NCBI GenBank assembly: GCA_904830895.1
Contig: LR882958.1
Span: 2,536,001 to 2,600,000 of the forward strand
Direction: 5' to 3'
DNA: 64,000 nt
Origin: Planktothrix rubescens CCAP 1459/22
GTDB lineage: Bacteria > Cyanobacteriota > Cyanobacteriia > Cyanobacteriales > Microcoleaceae
Shown here: positions 1 through 7,552 of the stretch, in pieces
How the letters are laid out: every line of letters starts with the position of its first letter
How positions within the stretch are numbered: position 1 is the first letter of the stretch
The notes under the pieces: generated by a model
Seen by the model: only the letters and a program-made list of their open reading frames with translations
What the model was told of the DNA's origin: nothing
Databases searched by the model: none
Position numbers and translations under genes: made by a program

Positions 1-432
1 CAAAATCTCTAATAGAGGTGGGACAGATGCGGCTCCTGTACCCGCTAATGCCCCAATTGCGGAACCTTTGACCACCGTATCCTCATCCTCTAACAACGCT
101 TTGATCAAAACCGGAACCGCTTCCGGGTCAGCAATCAACGTTAAGGTTTTTGCCGCAGCCCTTCGGACAACCGGGTTGGGATGATTAGCCAGCGCAGTTA
201 GTAAAAAGGGAACAGCAGGTTTTCCCACTTGACCCAACGCTTCCGCAAAACCCAGTCTTACCATCCCCCGTGTATCCCCTAGACACTCCACCATTTGTTT
301 GATTAGGGTAAGGTCGCTAGAGTCAAAACCGTTAGCGGCTAACTGTTGATTCACCCTCGCCAACAAAATATCTGTTTCTTCAGGAGACAGGACAACAGCA
401 TCATTTCCAGATAAAGTTTCCGAGTTAGACAT
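1..432 (-). CDS. HEAT-repeat bilin lyase-like protein (3' part missing), CpeF candidate
   Basis: The reading frame starts at the ATG complementary to 430-432 and runs off the window edge, so only the first 144 residues are visible. After about 40 polar residues it consists of HEAT/Armadillo-type helical repeats with the motifs GMVRLGFAEALG, PVVRRAAAKTL and DTVVKGSAIGAL. This is the pattern of the E/F clan of phycobilin lyases and their relatives. It is the last visible gene of the cpeCDESTR operon and follows the 79-residue gene by about 23 bases. The location and repeats suggest a lyase or chaperone for phycoerythrin, possibly CpeF, which handles the doubly linked bilin on CpeB. That name is inference. 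A general HEAT-repeat scaffold such as NblB is the alternative. Confidence 0.7.
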   Translation of the reverse strand, partial: MSNSETLSGNDAVVLSPEETDILLARVNQQLAANGFDSSDLTLIKQMVECLGDTRGMVRLGFAEALGQVGKPAVPFLLTALANHPNPVVRRAAAKTLTLIADPEAVPVLIKALLEDEDTVVKGSAIGALAGTGAASVPPLLEIL

Positions 433-455
433 ATATACAGATCAAGTGGGATAAC

Positions 456-695
456 TTAATTCTCAACACTCACCATCGCCTGTTGGCTGCGGAGTTCCTC
501 AAGTTTGGCATCAATTTGAGCCAAGATCGGCTCTAGTTGTGCCATTGCCTTTGTCTTGGACATTTTAGCCCGTTGCGCCGCAGTCAACGTTTCATTCAGG
601 AGGCGTTCTCGATACTGTTCTAGTTCCTGAATAACTTCTGCTAATTCGTCAGAAACAACAGGTTCTGTGCTAGTGATTTCGGTTTGTTCTGTCAT
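456..695 (-). CDS. small charged helical protein of unknown function in the cpe operon
   Basis: It encodes 79 residues, acidic at the N-terminus, then a heptad-like helix (ELAEVIQELEQYRERLL) and a second helix near the C-terminus (LAQIDAKLEELRSQQ). There is no signal peptide, membrane segment or cysteine. I do not recognise the family. It lies between cpeR and the HEAT-repeat lyase-like gene on the same strand, about 80 bases after cpeR and about 23 before the next start, so it is probably co-transcribed. The helical-hairpin shape would fit a small adaptor or assembly factor, but nothing visible proves a role. Confidence 0.6.
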   Translation of the reverse strand: MTEQTEITSTEPVVSDELAEVIQELEQYRERLLNETLTAAQRAKMSKTKAMAQLEPILAQIDAKLEELRSQQAMVSVEN

Positions 696-773
696 ATTTT
701 GATAATTTAGATTGGGATCTATTCAGATTTTCTCAGATTCGGTGACTCCGAGTAAACCTTTTTTATAAAACAT

Positions 774-1079
774 TTAGAATTGTTGATCAAACCGAGTATA
801 AAATGCTCCATACTTAATCCAATATTGTTTTAATTGATGATTAGGAACAGCTAAATAAGCCTTGGCTTGATAAAGAATCACCTGTCGATGGTTTCCCATC
901 CAAATTTTTTCCTTAATCGCCACAGAAATAAAAGTTCCATTCAAACTAGCGATGGAAGATTCAAATCTTTCAATGGCTGAATAATCTAAGGTTTCAAAAA
1001 TCAAAAAATTATCTAAAAAAATCAAATGGCGACTCCGAATCCATGCCTCCATTTTTTTTCGGGCGACTGGAGGTAACAT
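774..1079 (-). CDS. cpeR: CpeR, activator of phycoerythrin gene expression
   Basis: This 101-residue protein matches the CpeR family in size and features: an N-terminal basic stretch (ARKKMEAWIRSRHLIF), the FETLDYSAIERFE segment and a C-terminal segment ending KYGAFYTRFDQQF. In Fremyella diplosiphon CpeR is needed for expression of cpeBA in green light and is the last gene of cpeCDESTR, exactly its place here. It lies 43 bases after cpeT. CpeR has no recognised DNA-binding domain, so how it activates cannot be read from sequence. It presumably couples linker-operon expression to the cpeBA-YZ cluster at 12248-15424. Confidence 0.88.
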   Translation of the reverse strand: MLPPVARKKMEAWIRSRHLIFLDNFLIFETLDYSAIERFESSIASLNGTFISVAIKEKIWMGNHRQVILYQAKAYLAVPNHQLKQYWIKYGAFYTRFDQQF

Positions 1080-1122
1080 TGTTTTTATTATTCATTTTGG
1101 TGTCAATCTACAAAAAAATTAT

Positions 1123-1707
1123 TCAATCCTCGCGGTGAAGTTCATCCGCAAAACTTTGTCGTTTTTCAAACCTTAAAGGGCCGTGTACCGATCCCCAAAC
1201 CTGTTCATCGGTATTAATATCCATGCCTCGATCTAAACTCACCCAAGTCGTTTCTGTGAGTTCCACATCACTAACTAAATAGGTTTGACGACCATTGCGT
1301 TCAATTAAACATTGATTCCCTTCAACCCGTCCTTGAAATCCATTTTCACAAGGTTGAAAAATCATCGAACAGTGATAACGACGTTCGGTGACAATTGGAG
1401 TCAATGTTCGTAAAATATCCAGATTGTGTCCGGCTCCAGCGTACAAATAAGCGTCTTTTATCCCATAATTTTCAATATAAATTTCATCGTTTTGTTCAAC
1501 TAATCTATGCAATCCTTGACGATAAGGACTCCACAGATCATAATCATAAGTTTGCTCAGAATAAAAACCAATGCCTTGAAAAAATTCCCAGGGTAAAGGC
1601 CGAAAAAAAATCCGAATATGAGCAAAATTTTTAGGGTCAGCAATCGTTTGTTTAGCATTGCTAAAATCCCCAGCGATACATCGAGAAAAACGTGGGATTA
1701 AGCTCAT
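1123..1707 (-). CDS. cpeT: CpeT/CpcT-family phycobiliprotein lyase
   Basis: The 194-residue protein belongs to the CpcT/CpeT calycin-like family. Visible signs are the aromatic stretch RIFFRPLPWEFFQGIGFYSEQ, the segment DLWSPYRQGLHRLVE and CENGFQGRVEGNQCLIE near the middle. CpcT attaches bilin to Cys-153 type sites of beta subunits; in phycoerythrin systems CpeT is assigned to the equivalent CpeB site (Cys165 here), which is family knowledge rather than something shown here. It follows cpeS after only 3 bases and precedes cpeR, the order of the classical cpeCDESTR operon. Confidence 0.9.
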   Translation of the reverse strand: MSLIPRFSRCIAGDFSNAKQTIADPKNFAHIRIFFRPLPWEFFQGIGFYSEQTYDYDLWSPYRQGLHRLVEQNDEIYIENYGIKDAYLYAGAGHNLDILRTLTPIVTERRYHCSMIFQPCENGFQGRVEGNQCLIERNGRQTYLVSDVELTETTWVSLDRGMDINTDEQVWGSVHGPLRFEKRQSFADELHRED

Positions 1708-1710
1708 CGT

Positions 1711-2244
1711 TTATTCTTGTTTTAAATCTCGGATTTCGGAAGAAAAAGAAGCCGTTACCACTCCAGTTCCAGCACTCGTTCTAATCAATGAAACTCGAAA
1801 TCGCAGATTCGGAGTAGCAAACCAAATTCTTTCTTCAGCCATCGCTCGATCATAGGGCGTTAACAGCGTAAAAACCCCTTCTGGATTAATCTGATAATCT
1901 CCCACAGAAGGAATGGTTTCTGCATAGCCTTGATCCCGCAATAATTGACCTTTTGTAAAGTCATTTTGATCGGGAATAGGAACTAAAATCGTTGTTCCTT
2001 TAATGATATTTCCCTCCTCCCAATCCGATTCTCCCTCCCAAGTCATCCGAAAAGGATGAGTAGAAGATTCAGGATCAATCTGATAAGAATGACACAAGGC
2101 AATTACATCAGAATCCTGTTCTTCTAAAGGCACAATATCAATAATAGAAGTAACAGCTTCAAAGTGACTAAAAGCCAGATGATGAGCGCTCCGTTGTGAA
2201 CGCCATCGTCCTAAAGACTGTTCAACAAATTCAGCAATATCCAT
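1711..2244 (-). CDS. cpeS: CpeS, phycoerythrobilin lyase for Cys82 sites
   Basis: The 177-residue protein is a CpcS/CpeS-type lyase. It begins MDIAEFVEQSLGRWRSQRSA and contains TPYDRAMAEERIWFATPN and a strand-rich C-terminal half ending SFSSEIRDLK, typical of the ten-stranded calycin barrel. CpeS attaches phycoerythrobilin to Cys82 of CpeB and forms the start of the lyase part of the operon. It sits about 140 bases after cpeE and 3 bases before cpeT. The spacer before it contains a strong hairpin (2350-2379) that may separate linker and lyase expression. A second member of this family lies at 10439-11026. Confidence 0.9.
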   Translation of the reverse strand: MDIAEFVEQSLGRWRSQRSAHHLAFSHFEAVTSIIDIVPLEEQDSDVIALCHSYQIDPESSTHPFRMTWEGESDWEEGNIIKGTTILVPIPDQNDFTKGQLLRDQGYAETIPSVGDYQINPEGVFTLLTPYDRAMAEERIWFATPNLRFRVSLIRTSAGTGVVTASFSSEIRDLKQE

Positions 2245-2349
2245 GCAGAAAATAAAAAGAGTATCATAGAAGCTATGTCAAGAGAAAAACGATTTTCAAT
2301 GTGGGTAATTAAAACCTAACCCTTGTCAGTTTTAACAACCCACAGGTTC

Positions 2350-2379
2350 AATTTTAGGGGTGAAGATTCCCCCAAAATT
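2350..2379 (-). terminator. hairpin directly after cpeE (processing or attenuation site)
   Basis: On the minus-strand transcript the arms AATTTTGGGGG and CCCCTAAAATT pair over 11 positions with one G-U pair and an eight-base loop. No U-tract follows, so it is more likely a partial terminator, RNA-end stabiliser or processing site than a full terminator. It lies a few bases beyond the cpeE stop, before cpeS. Confidence 0.55.
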
Positions 2380-2385
2380 CAACAG

Positions 2386-3144
2386 TTAGACCATCTCAGT
2401 AATACTGAGAATTTTACCCCCAGTCTTCTGAATATTTTGAATATTTTGAGACAGTTGGGAATAACTGACACAGCAGGTCTTATTCGCCAGTTTTGACAGC
2501 GAATTTACGCCTTTTGTTACCACAATCCGAAACCGCTTTTCTTGAGCGCCACCTTGACCCAAGGAAGACACCTTGATTTTTTGGGGTAAATTGGTAGCAA
2601 CACTGGAAATTAATTTAGATTGGTGTTCACTGTCACTGGTAGCGGCACCACCTAATAAATTGATTGTCCGATTAAAGACAACATTTTTAATCCCCGTTTG
2701 TGTGGTGTTACTGCGAGGATAGGGAACACAATTTTCTCCGAAGTTGTTCAGATATTCTGCACTATCGAGATAAGAATCAATTTCTGCTGCGTAACCTTGT
2801 GAAATACAAATTTGAACATGAGCAGAAATTTCCGCTTGATCTAACGGTGCCCGTCCCAATAAATGCTTACAGTTTAATTCAATAAACCGATAGGCAGAAT
2901 TAGGGTCAAAAAACAGAGATTTGTAGAGTTCTGATTGAGCGATTGCCCGCACAAAACCCCGCACGGTTAAATCTCGATTTCGCAGTAAAGATTCTGCCGT
3001 TTGATTCCGTTGACTTTCCAACAAATGAGCATTACCCAAGACCTGTTTATAAACGGCTCGGATAATCACTTGTAAATCTTCTTCTGTTGTATTAGGACGT
3101 AATTCTAGGCGTTCTGATGTGAAACTTGGAGTTAAAGTTGTCAT
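2386..3144 (-). CDS. cpeE: CpeE, phycoerythrin rod linker polypeptide
   Basis: The 252-residue protein has an N-terminal PBS linker domain (about residues 20-150; EEDLQVIIRAVYKQVLGN, LNCKHLLGRAPLDQAEI, EIDSYLDSAEYLNNFGEN, VPYPR) and a C-terminal CpcD-like domain (about 195-252; FRIVVTKG, GGKILSITEM). Such linkers place phycoerythrin hexamers in the rod and tune energy transfer. It is the third linker gene of the cpeC-D-E run. Assignment as CpeE rests on order; the three linkers are paralogues and E and D could be swapped in function. The start ATG is preceded by GAGGAA at a good distance. Confidence 0.86.
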   Translation of the reverse strand: MTTLTPSFTSERLELRPNTTEEDLQVIIRAVYKQVLGNAHLLESQRNQTAESLLRNRDLTVRGFVRAIAQSELYKSLFFDPNSAYRFIELNCKHLLGRAPLDQAEISAHVQICISQGYAAEIDSYLDSAEYLNNFGENCVPYPRSNTTQTGIKNVVFNRTINLLGGAATSDSEHQSKLISSVATNLPQKIKVSSLGQGGAQEKRFRIVVTKGVNSLSKLANKTCCVSYSQLSQNIQNIQKTGGKILSITEMV

Positions 3145-3180
3145 TGTTATTCTTCCTCGCTACAGGTGATTTTATTGCGT

Positions 3181-3208
3181 GTTGGGTGCTGAGTGTTCAA
3201 CACCCAAC
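3181..3208 (-). other. hairpin between cpeD and cpeE
   Basis: A perfect 8-bp stem GTTGGGTG/CACCCAAC with a 12-base loop lies in the 131-base cpeD-cpeE spacer. There is no U-run. Such stems often protect the upstream message or adjust the ratio of neighbouring linkers; this is inference. Confidence 0.45.
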
Positions 3209-3275
3209 TGTTCAACCGTTAATGGTTAATTCCTAATTCTTAATTCCGAATTAATTCTATGAAAATCAAACGGAA

Positions 3276-4043
3276 TTAGGAAACTTCATTGATGCTAATA
3301 ATCTTGCCACCGCTCCGATGAATGCGCTGAATTTGGGGAGTCATTTTCGCGCCGGAAACCAAATACACGGTATTGCTCAACCGACGGGGAGCGTCAAATT
3401 TAGACCCCTTGACCACAATTTTAAACGTCTTTTCAGTGGCATCCTGATAAGCCCCTAAACGGCCGCCAGAACTAGGCAACTGAATTTTATTGCCACTGTT
3501 TGTAGCCACCGCTTCCACCAAGCGAGAAGCCGTAAAAGCACTATCAACTCCCGCATAGCCCTGATATAAAGACAAAGTACGGTTATAGTTGACCTGTTTT
3601 TGTCCCACCTGAGTTTTTGCCCCTTGATAGTAGGGAACAATCATTTCTCCGAACATATCTTGATATTCCTGGCTATCGAGATAGGAATCAATCTCAGCAT
3701 CATATCCTTCCTCAATACAACGACGGATATGTTCTGAGAGTTCGGCTTGACAACTGGGAGCGCGACCCAGTAAATGTTTAAAATTGAGTTCCACAAACCG
3801 ATAAGGGGCGCAGGACTCAAAGTAACGACTCCGATAAAACTCCGATTTCGCCACTTGACGCACAAATTCCCGCACGGAGATACCGCCATTTGCCAGTTGA
3901 GATTCGGCTGTCACCAACCGTTCACTCTCCATAATATGGGGATTGCCTAAAACTTGTTTATAAACAGCCCGAATCACCGTCGAGATTTCATCGGAACAAC
4001 CCACTGTCCGCAGTTCTACGGGAGCATCGACAACAACGCCCAT
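3276..4043 (-). CDS. cpeD: CpeD, phycoerythrin rod linker polypeptide
   Basis: The 255-residue protein carries a PBS linker domain (about residues 18-150; ISTVIRAVYKQVLGNPHIMES, ELNFKHLLGRAPS, EIDSYLDSQEYQDMFGE) and a C-terminal CpcD domain (about 197-255; FKIVVKGSKFDAP, RIHRSGGKIISINEV). It joins PE hexamers within peripheral rods. It is the second gene after cpeC. Its ATG (complement of 4041-4043) follows AGGAGATCT at ideal spacing. Identity between the three linkers is strong in the linker domain, pointing to ancient duplication. Confidence 0.87.
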   Translation of the reverse strand: MGVVVDAPVELRTVGCSDEISTVIRAVYKQVLGNPHIMESERLVTAESQLANGGISVREFVRQVAKSEFYRSRYFESCAPYRFVELNFKHLLGRAPSCQAELSEHIRRCIEEGYDAEIDSYLDSQEYQDMFGEMIVPYYQGAKTQVGQKQVNYNRTLSLYQGYAGVDSAFTASRLVEAVATNSGNKIQLPSSGGRLGAYQDATEKTFKIVVKGSKFDAPRRLSNTVYLVSGAKMTPQIQRIHRSGGKIISINEVS

Positions 4044-4088
4044 GATTTAGATCTCCTAAAAATAGATTGAGGGAATTCAAGAAATCTG

Positions 4089-4154
4089 GGCAATAGAATA
4101 TAGAAAAAATAGGCAATCAATTCATCAATAAATGATGACTGAAATCCTATTGCC
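4089..4154 (-). other. inverted repeat between cpeC and cpeD
   Basis: The arms GGCAATAG (4089-4096) and CTATTGCC (4147-4154) can pair around a 50-base A+T-rich loop in the 167-base cpeC-cpeD spacer. This gives all three linker spacers of the operon a stem-loop. Without a U-tract it is not a clear terminator; differential mRNA stability is a possible role. Confidence 0.35.
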
Positions 4155-4210
4155 TCAGAGAAAATATTAAAAAGTTGGATTTTGGATATTGATATTAATC
4201 CCAAACCCAA

Positions 4211-5089
4211 TTAACTAATCGGAGTAATACTGGCAATCACGCCGCCTTGTTGGTGAATGCGCTGATATTCCTGAGATAGTTTCTCAAAGGGAACCAAAAA
4301 AACTTGGTTACTGCGACGGAATTTTGACACTCGGTTAACTTTCCCAGGAGAGCTATAACCCGTGACTTCGATGCGGTAAACTTTACCTTCTTCGGACGCC
4401 CCAACTCCATGACGGGTGCGAGCACTTCCGGTTGGGTCTTGGAAAGACCAACCATTGCCCATTGCACCCCCAGAAGGAGGAATTACAGCTAAGGGAGTTT
4501 TTTGAATCACATATCGATTCAGCACCGATGCTTTCCCTGTCAAACTACCTTTGAGGTCACTACTGGACGCGCCCCGCGCCAGAGCAAAGAAATGGGTAAA
4601 CCCAACCATGGTTTGACCGGGTTGAGTTTTATAACCCCGATAGTAAGGAACGAAGTTTTCGCCATAGGCGTTTTGGTATTCGTCGCTATCGAGATAGAAG
4701 TCGATTTCCGCTTCAAACCCTTGGGTATCTAACAGGGTACTGTGCACTCTCATTTCTTCTAAGTCCCGAGGGGCGCGACCTAGAAAATGTTTGAAATTGA
4801 GTTCAATAGACCGATAACGCGGACAACTCTCGAAAAAGCGAACGCGATACAAGTCAGATTTGGCAACAGCGCGGACAAATTCACGGACACTCAATTCTCC
4901 CCGCTTAAATTGAGATTCGGGGACGATGGCCCGTTCACTCTCCATGACGTAGGCATTGCCCAGAATTTGCCGATAAACCGCGCAAATCACGGCTTCGGCT
5001 TCTTCTTCAGAACGTCCGAGAATCATTTCTACCGGGGGGGTGTCTTCGTATAGACCCACGCCCAGTTGGGATGCTGGCCCAAAAACCAT
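4211..5089 (-). CDS. cpeC: CpeC, phycoerythrin rod linker polypeptide
   Basis: I start this protein at the ATG complementary to 5087-5089, because GAGGAG stands ten bases before it and the product (292 residues, MVFGPASQLG) then begins like known linkers. The frame stays open upstream to 5161, but that extension looks non-coding. It has a PBS linker domain (about residues 30-160; AEAVICAVYRQILGN, ELNFKHFLGRAPRD, EIDFYLDSDEYQNAYGE, FVPYYRG), a glycine-rich insert (GGAMGNGW) and a C-terminal CpcD domain (YRIEVTGYSSP, QQGGVIASITPI). The insert makes it longer than CpeD and CpeE. It is first in the operon, and its leader carries a palindrome at 5154-5170. Confidence 0.87.
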   Translation of the reverse strand: MVFGPASQLGVGLYEDTPPVEMILGRSEEEAEAVICAVYRQILGNAYVMESERAIVPESQFKRGELSVREFVRAVAKSDLYRVRFFESCPRYRSIELNFKHFLGRAPRDLEEMRVHSTLLDTQGFEAEIDFYLDSDEYQNAYGENFVPYYRGYKTQPGQTMVGFTHFFALARGASSSDLKGSLTGKASVLNRYVIQKTPLAVIPPSGGAMGNGWSFQDPTGSARTRHGVGASEEGKVYRIEVTGYSSPGKVNRVSKFRRSNQVFLVPFEKLSQEYQRIHQQGGVIASITPIS

Positions 5090-5153
5090 GAAACAATCTC
5101 CTCGATGCACGATAAGTTGGCGAAAATTAGGATTTCTGAAGTTTGTTACGAAA

Positions 5154-5170
5154 CTTAACAAGCTGTTAAG
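5154..5170. promoter_or_regulatory. perfect palindrome in the cpeC leader, possible operator
   Basis: CTTAACAAGCTGTTAAG is a 7-3-7 palindrome about 65 bases before the cpeC start codon. Its symmetry and place suggest a dimeric regulator site or a short hairpin in the 5' leader. TTGTTA-like words are known around phycoerythrin promoters of Fremyella, but identity with a known box is not established. Confidence 0.4.
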
Positions 5171-5368
5171 ATTTAAAAATCAGAAATTGTCTTGAAAGCT
5201 ACACTTAAGCCTGTTCGTTTAATGTTATACCAGACAAGGTTTTAGATTAGACATTTTCCCGATAATCCGTAAAGATTCGTAACATTTGCCTCTCTAGGAA
5301 GCTTTTATGTCTCATAAACCTAAAACTTGGTGTTGGTGACTCGAACCCTTTGTTCAGAGAAAAAGCGA

Positions 5369-5941
5369 TTACTGAAACCGTCTCATCGCCTCAATTAAAT
5401 GGTTAAAATAAGAACTCAATTCTATCTGTTGTTCCGGGTTAAATTCCTCAAGACCAAAGGTTTTTAAAGATTCTAACCCCACAATCATTGCAGGTAAAGG
5501 AACCTGTAATTCTTGATAGAGTAATTGCATATTATTCAAGCCTTCAGAAGATGTAAACGGAATACAACTTCCAGCAATTCCATAGGTAATACAACGAAGA
5601 AAATGCCAAAAATCTCGCCAACAAGCCTGCGCTCGTGCCGGAGGATATAAATCTCCCCCAACCTCAACAATTCCTGGATATTCATCTAACACTTTTTGAC
5701 GGGCAGATTCAATAATGGTATCCGCTTTATCTCTGAGTAATCGAGCAGATTCGAGAGCCGATAAAGACTCAGGAATCATCGTTGCAATCAGTTCTAAGTC
5801 CTGATCTGTTAAATAACGTCCTTGATCATCAGCCTGTTGAAAAATCTCAATTAATTCGGCTGAGTAGTGATTTTTCCAAGCCTCAAAACTCACAATTCTA
5901 GCAAGCGGAATTAATTGTTTAGCGCGTTCAGTTAACTGCAT
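5369..5941 (-). CDS. orphan phycobiliprotein-like protein, AplA type
   Basis: The 190-residue protein has a phycobiliprotein globin-like fold signature. The bilin-binding region of alpha/beta subunits (A-C-x-R-D, then an aromatic helix) is present as AQACWRDFWHFLRCITYG with Cys107 followed by Arg109-Asp110. LYQELQVPLPAMIVGLESL matches the LKETYxALGVP segment of phycocyanin-type subunits. The N-terminal helices are strongly diverged and it is longer than light-harvesting subunits (about 162-184). This resembles AplA of Fremyella, a phycobiliprotein-class protein without a normal antenna role, proposed as a possible sensor or bilin carrier. It sits alone between the cpeC and pebAB transcripts. 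The AplA name is inference; membership of the superfamily is well supported. Confidence 0.78.
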   Translation of the reverse strand: MQLTERAKQLIPLARIVSFEAWKNHYSAELIEIFQQADDQGRYLTDQDLELIATMIPESLSALESARLLRDKADTIIESARQKVLDEYPGIVEVGGDLYPPARAQACWRDFWHFLRCITYGIAGSCIPFTSSEGLNNMQLLYQELQVPLPAMIVGLESLKTFGLEEFNPEQQIELSSYFNHLIEAMRRFQ

Positions 5942-6059
5942 AAATTTGTATGGATTTTTGATAAAAATTCAACCGATGCCAGGGAGAATAAAAAAGGGAT
6001 AAATTATTCACTTGATATTATATAATACTCAAGATACCTCCCCTCCTCAACCTGAAATC

Positions 6060-6719
6060 ATGGAACTCAGCGAAATTAAAGCCTGTCTAGCCGACTCCGA
6101 CCCCAAAGACCGACTCAAAGCCATTCAAGAGTTGCATCAGTATGAACCTGAAATCGCTATTCCCTTACTCTTGAGTCAAATGCAGGAAAAAGACTTTTTA
6201 GTTCGGTCTTTTGTCGCAATGGGTTTGGGGAAACAACGCACCGCAGAATCCTTAGCCGCTTTGTTACAAATGGTTAAATTTGACCGCGATGCTAATGTTC
6301 GAGCCGAAGCCAGCAATTCCCTATCTCTATTTGGACAACCCGTTGCTTCTCATCTGGTCGCTGCATTTTACCAAGACGACAACTGGCTCGTGCGTCGAAG
6401 TATTATTGGAGCAATGGTAGAATTAGACTGTCCAGAACACCTATTAGAAATCTGTGTTTGTGGGATTGACGGAGAAGATCTAACGGTACAGGAAGCCTGT
6501 ATTGATAGTTTAGCCTTCCTCGCTAGTACCCCCCAACGAGAAAAAGCGTTACCACAACTTCTATCTAAAGTCAAGGATTCTTCCTGGCGAATTCGGGCGA
6601 GAGTCGCTCGCGCTCTGCATCGCTTTTCCAGTCCCCAAGCCGAAACCGCCTTAGAAGCATTGAAGCAGGATGAAGATCATCGCGTGGTGGCTGCGGTACT
6701 GGAAAATTTTGTAAGTTGA
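6060..6719 (+). CDS. HEAT-repeat protein, bilin lyase/NblB-like, upstream of pebAB
   Basis: Starting at the ATG at 6060 the product has 219 residues and is nearly all HEAT repeats: LADSDPKDRLKAIQELHQ, EKDFLVRSFVAMGLG, DANVRAEASNSLSLFG, DNWLVRRSIIGAMV, DSSWRIRARVARALHRF and a last repeat. The frame extends upstream to a weak TTG at 6012, with no obvious ribosome site for either. CpcE/F, CpeY/Z and NblB share this architecture, so it may be a lyase, bilin chaperone or phycobilisome-handling factor. It is divergent from the AplA-like gene and followed after 90 bases by pebA, so co-expression with bilin synthesis is plausible. I cannot assign a named family. Confidence 0.75.
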   Translation: MELSEIKACLADSDPKDRLKAIQELHQYEPEIAIPLLLSQMQEKDFLVRSFVAMGLGKQRTAESLAALLQMVKFDRDANVRAEASNSLSLFGQPVASHLVAAFYQDDNWLVRRSIIGAMVELDCPEHLLEICVCGIDGEDLTVQEACIDSLAFLASTPQREKALPQLLSKVKDSSWRIRARVARALHRFSSPQAETALEALKQDEDHRVVAAVLENFVS

Positions 6720-6809
6720 AGAAATGTTACTTTCTTTAAGCAAAGCCAGACAAGTCCGGTGGGATTCCGTTAATCTAAACGGATAACATTAAAATCCATA
6801 TCAACTTTT

Positions 6810-7538
6810 ATGTATCAGCCATTTCAGGAATTTTTAGAAGCAGAGATATTTTCTCGTTTCCAGGTGGTCAGTCGTTCTATTCCAGCCGGATTAGAGTCTA
6901 AGGTTAGTGAACGGGGAAAAAATCCCGCTCGGATTCAAAGTTGGTGCTACGAATGTCCTCAATTTCGGAAAATTCGCTACACCTATATTGATGCAGGTGA
7001 AACGGCTCAAATTTTTAATAGTGTCATTTATCCCAATTATCACTACGATTTACCCATTTTAGGGATTGATTTCCTCTCTTTTGGTAAAGTTAAAAATTTA
7101 GTTGTTTTAGACTTTCAACCCTTATTCCGAGACGAACAATATCAACAAAAATATATTGAACCAATGCGTCCGATTTGGGAAAAATATGATGATTTAGCCC
7201 AGGATTTACCGATGAAATTCTATGATGCAAATCAGTATTTTTCTAAATATATTCTGTTTGCTAAAACCGATGCAGCCACCGTTAGAGAAAAAGTATTTTC
7301 AGCTTATCAGGACTATATTCATCTCTATTGGGAATTATTACAAAATTCACAACCCCTTTCAGAACCCCAAAGAATTCAAGAGGTAATCAACGCCCAAAAA
7401 GCCTATGATCAATATAGCGCTGACCGAGATCCAGCATCCGGCTTATTTAGTAGCTACTTTGGTCATGAATGGGCGGAACGTTTTCTCTATGAATTCTTAT
7501 TTGAAGATGCTGTTCCCTTAGCGGTTGCTGCGAAATAA
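6810..7538 (+). CDS. pebA: 15,16-dihydrobiliverdin:ferredoxin oxidoreductase
   Basis: The 242-residue protein is a ferredoxin-dependent bilin reductase. It shows the family blocks [25 protein letters not shown] and [24 protein letters not shown]. PebA reduces biliverdin IX-alpha at the C15-C16 bond to 15,16-dihydrobiliverdin, which is passed to PebB. The order pebA-pebB with a 14-base gap is the usual operon, and length fits. Distinction from PcyA/HY2 relies on pairing with pebB and the FSSYFGHEW motif. It is located in the cytoplasm at the entry to the phycoerythrobilin pathway that feeds the neighbouring cpe lyases. Confidence 0.93.
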   Translation: MYQPFQEFLEAEIFSRFQVVSRSIPAGLESKVSERGKNPARIQSWCYECPQFRKIRYTYIDAGETAQIFNSVIYPNYHYDLPILGIDFLSFGKVKNLVVLDFQPLFRDEQYQQKYIEPMRPIWEKYDDLAQDLPMKFYDANQYFSKYILFAKTDAATVREKVFSAYQDYIHLYWELLQNSQPLSEPQRIQEVINAQKAYDQYSADRDPASGLFSSYFGHEWAERFLYEFLFEDAVPLAVAAK

Positions 7539-7552
7539 AAATTTTCAACAAT

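Noticed and set aside
5090-5161. N-terminal extension of CpeC
   Set aside because: GAGGAG lies just before the ATG at 5089 and the extension carries the palindrome and no linker-like sequence.
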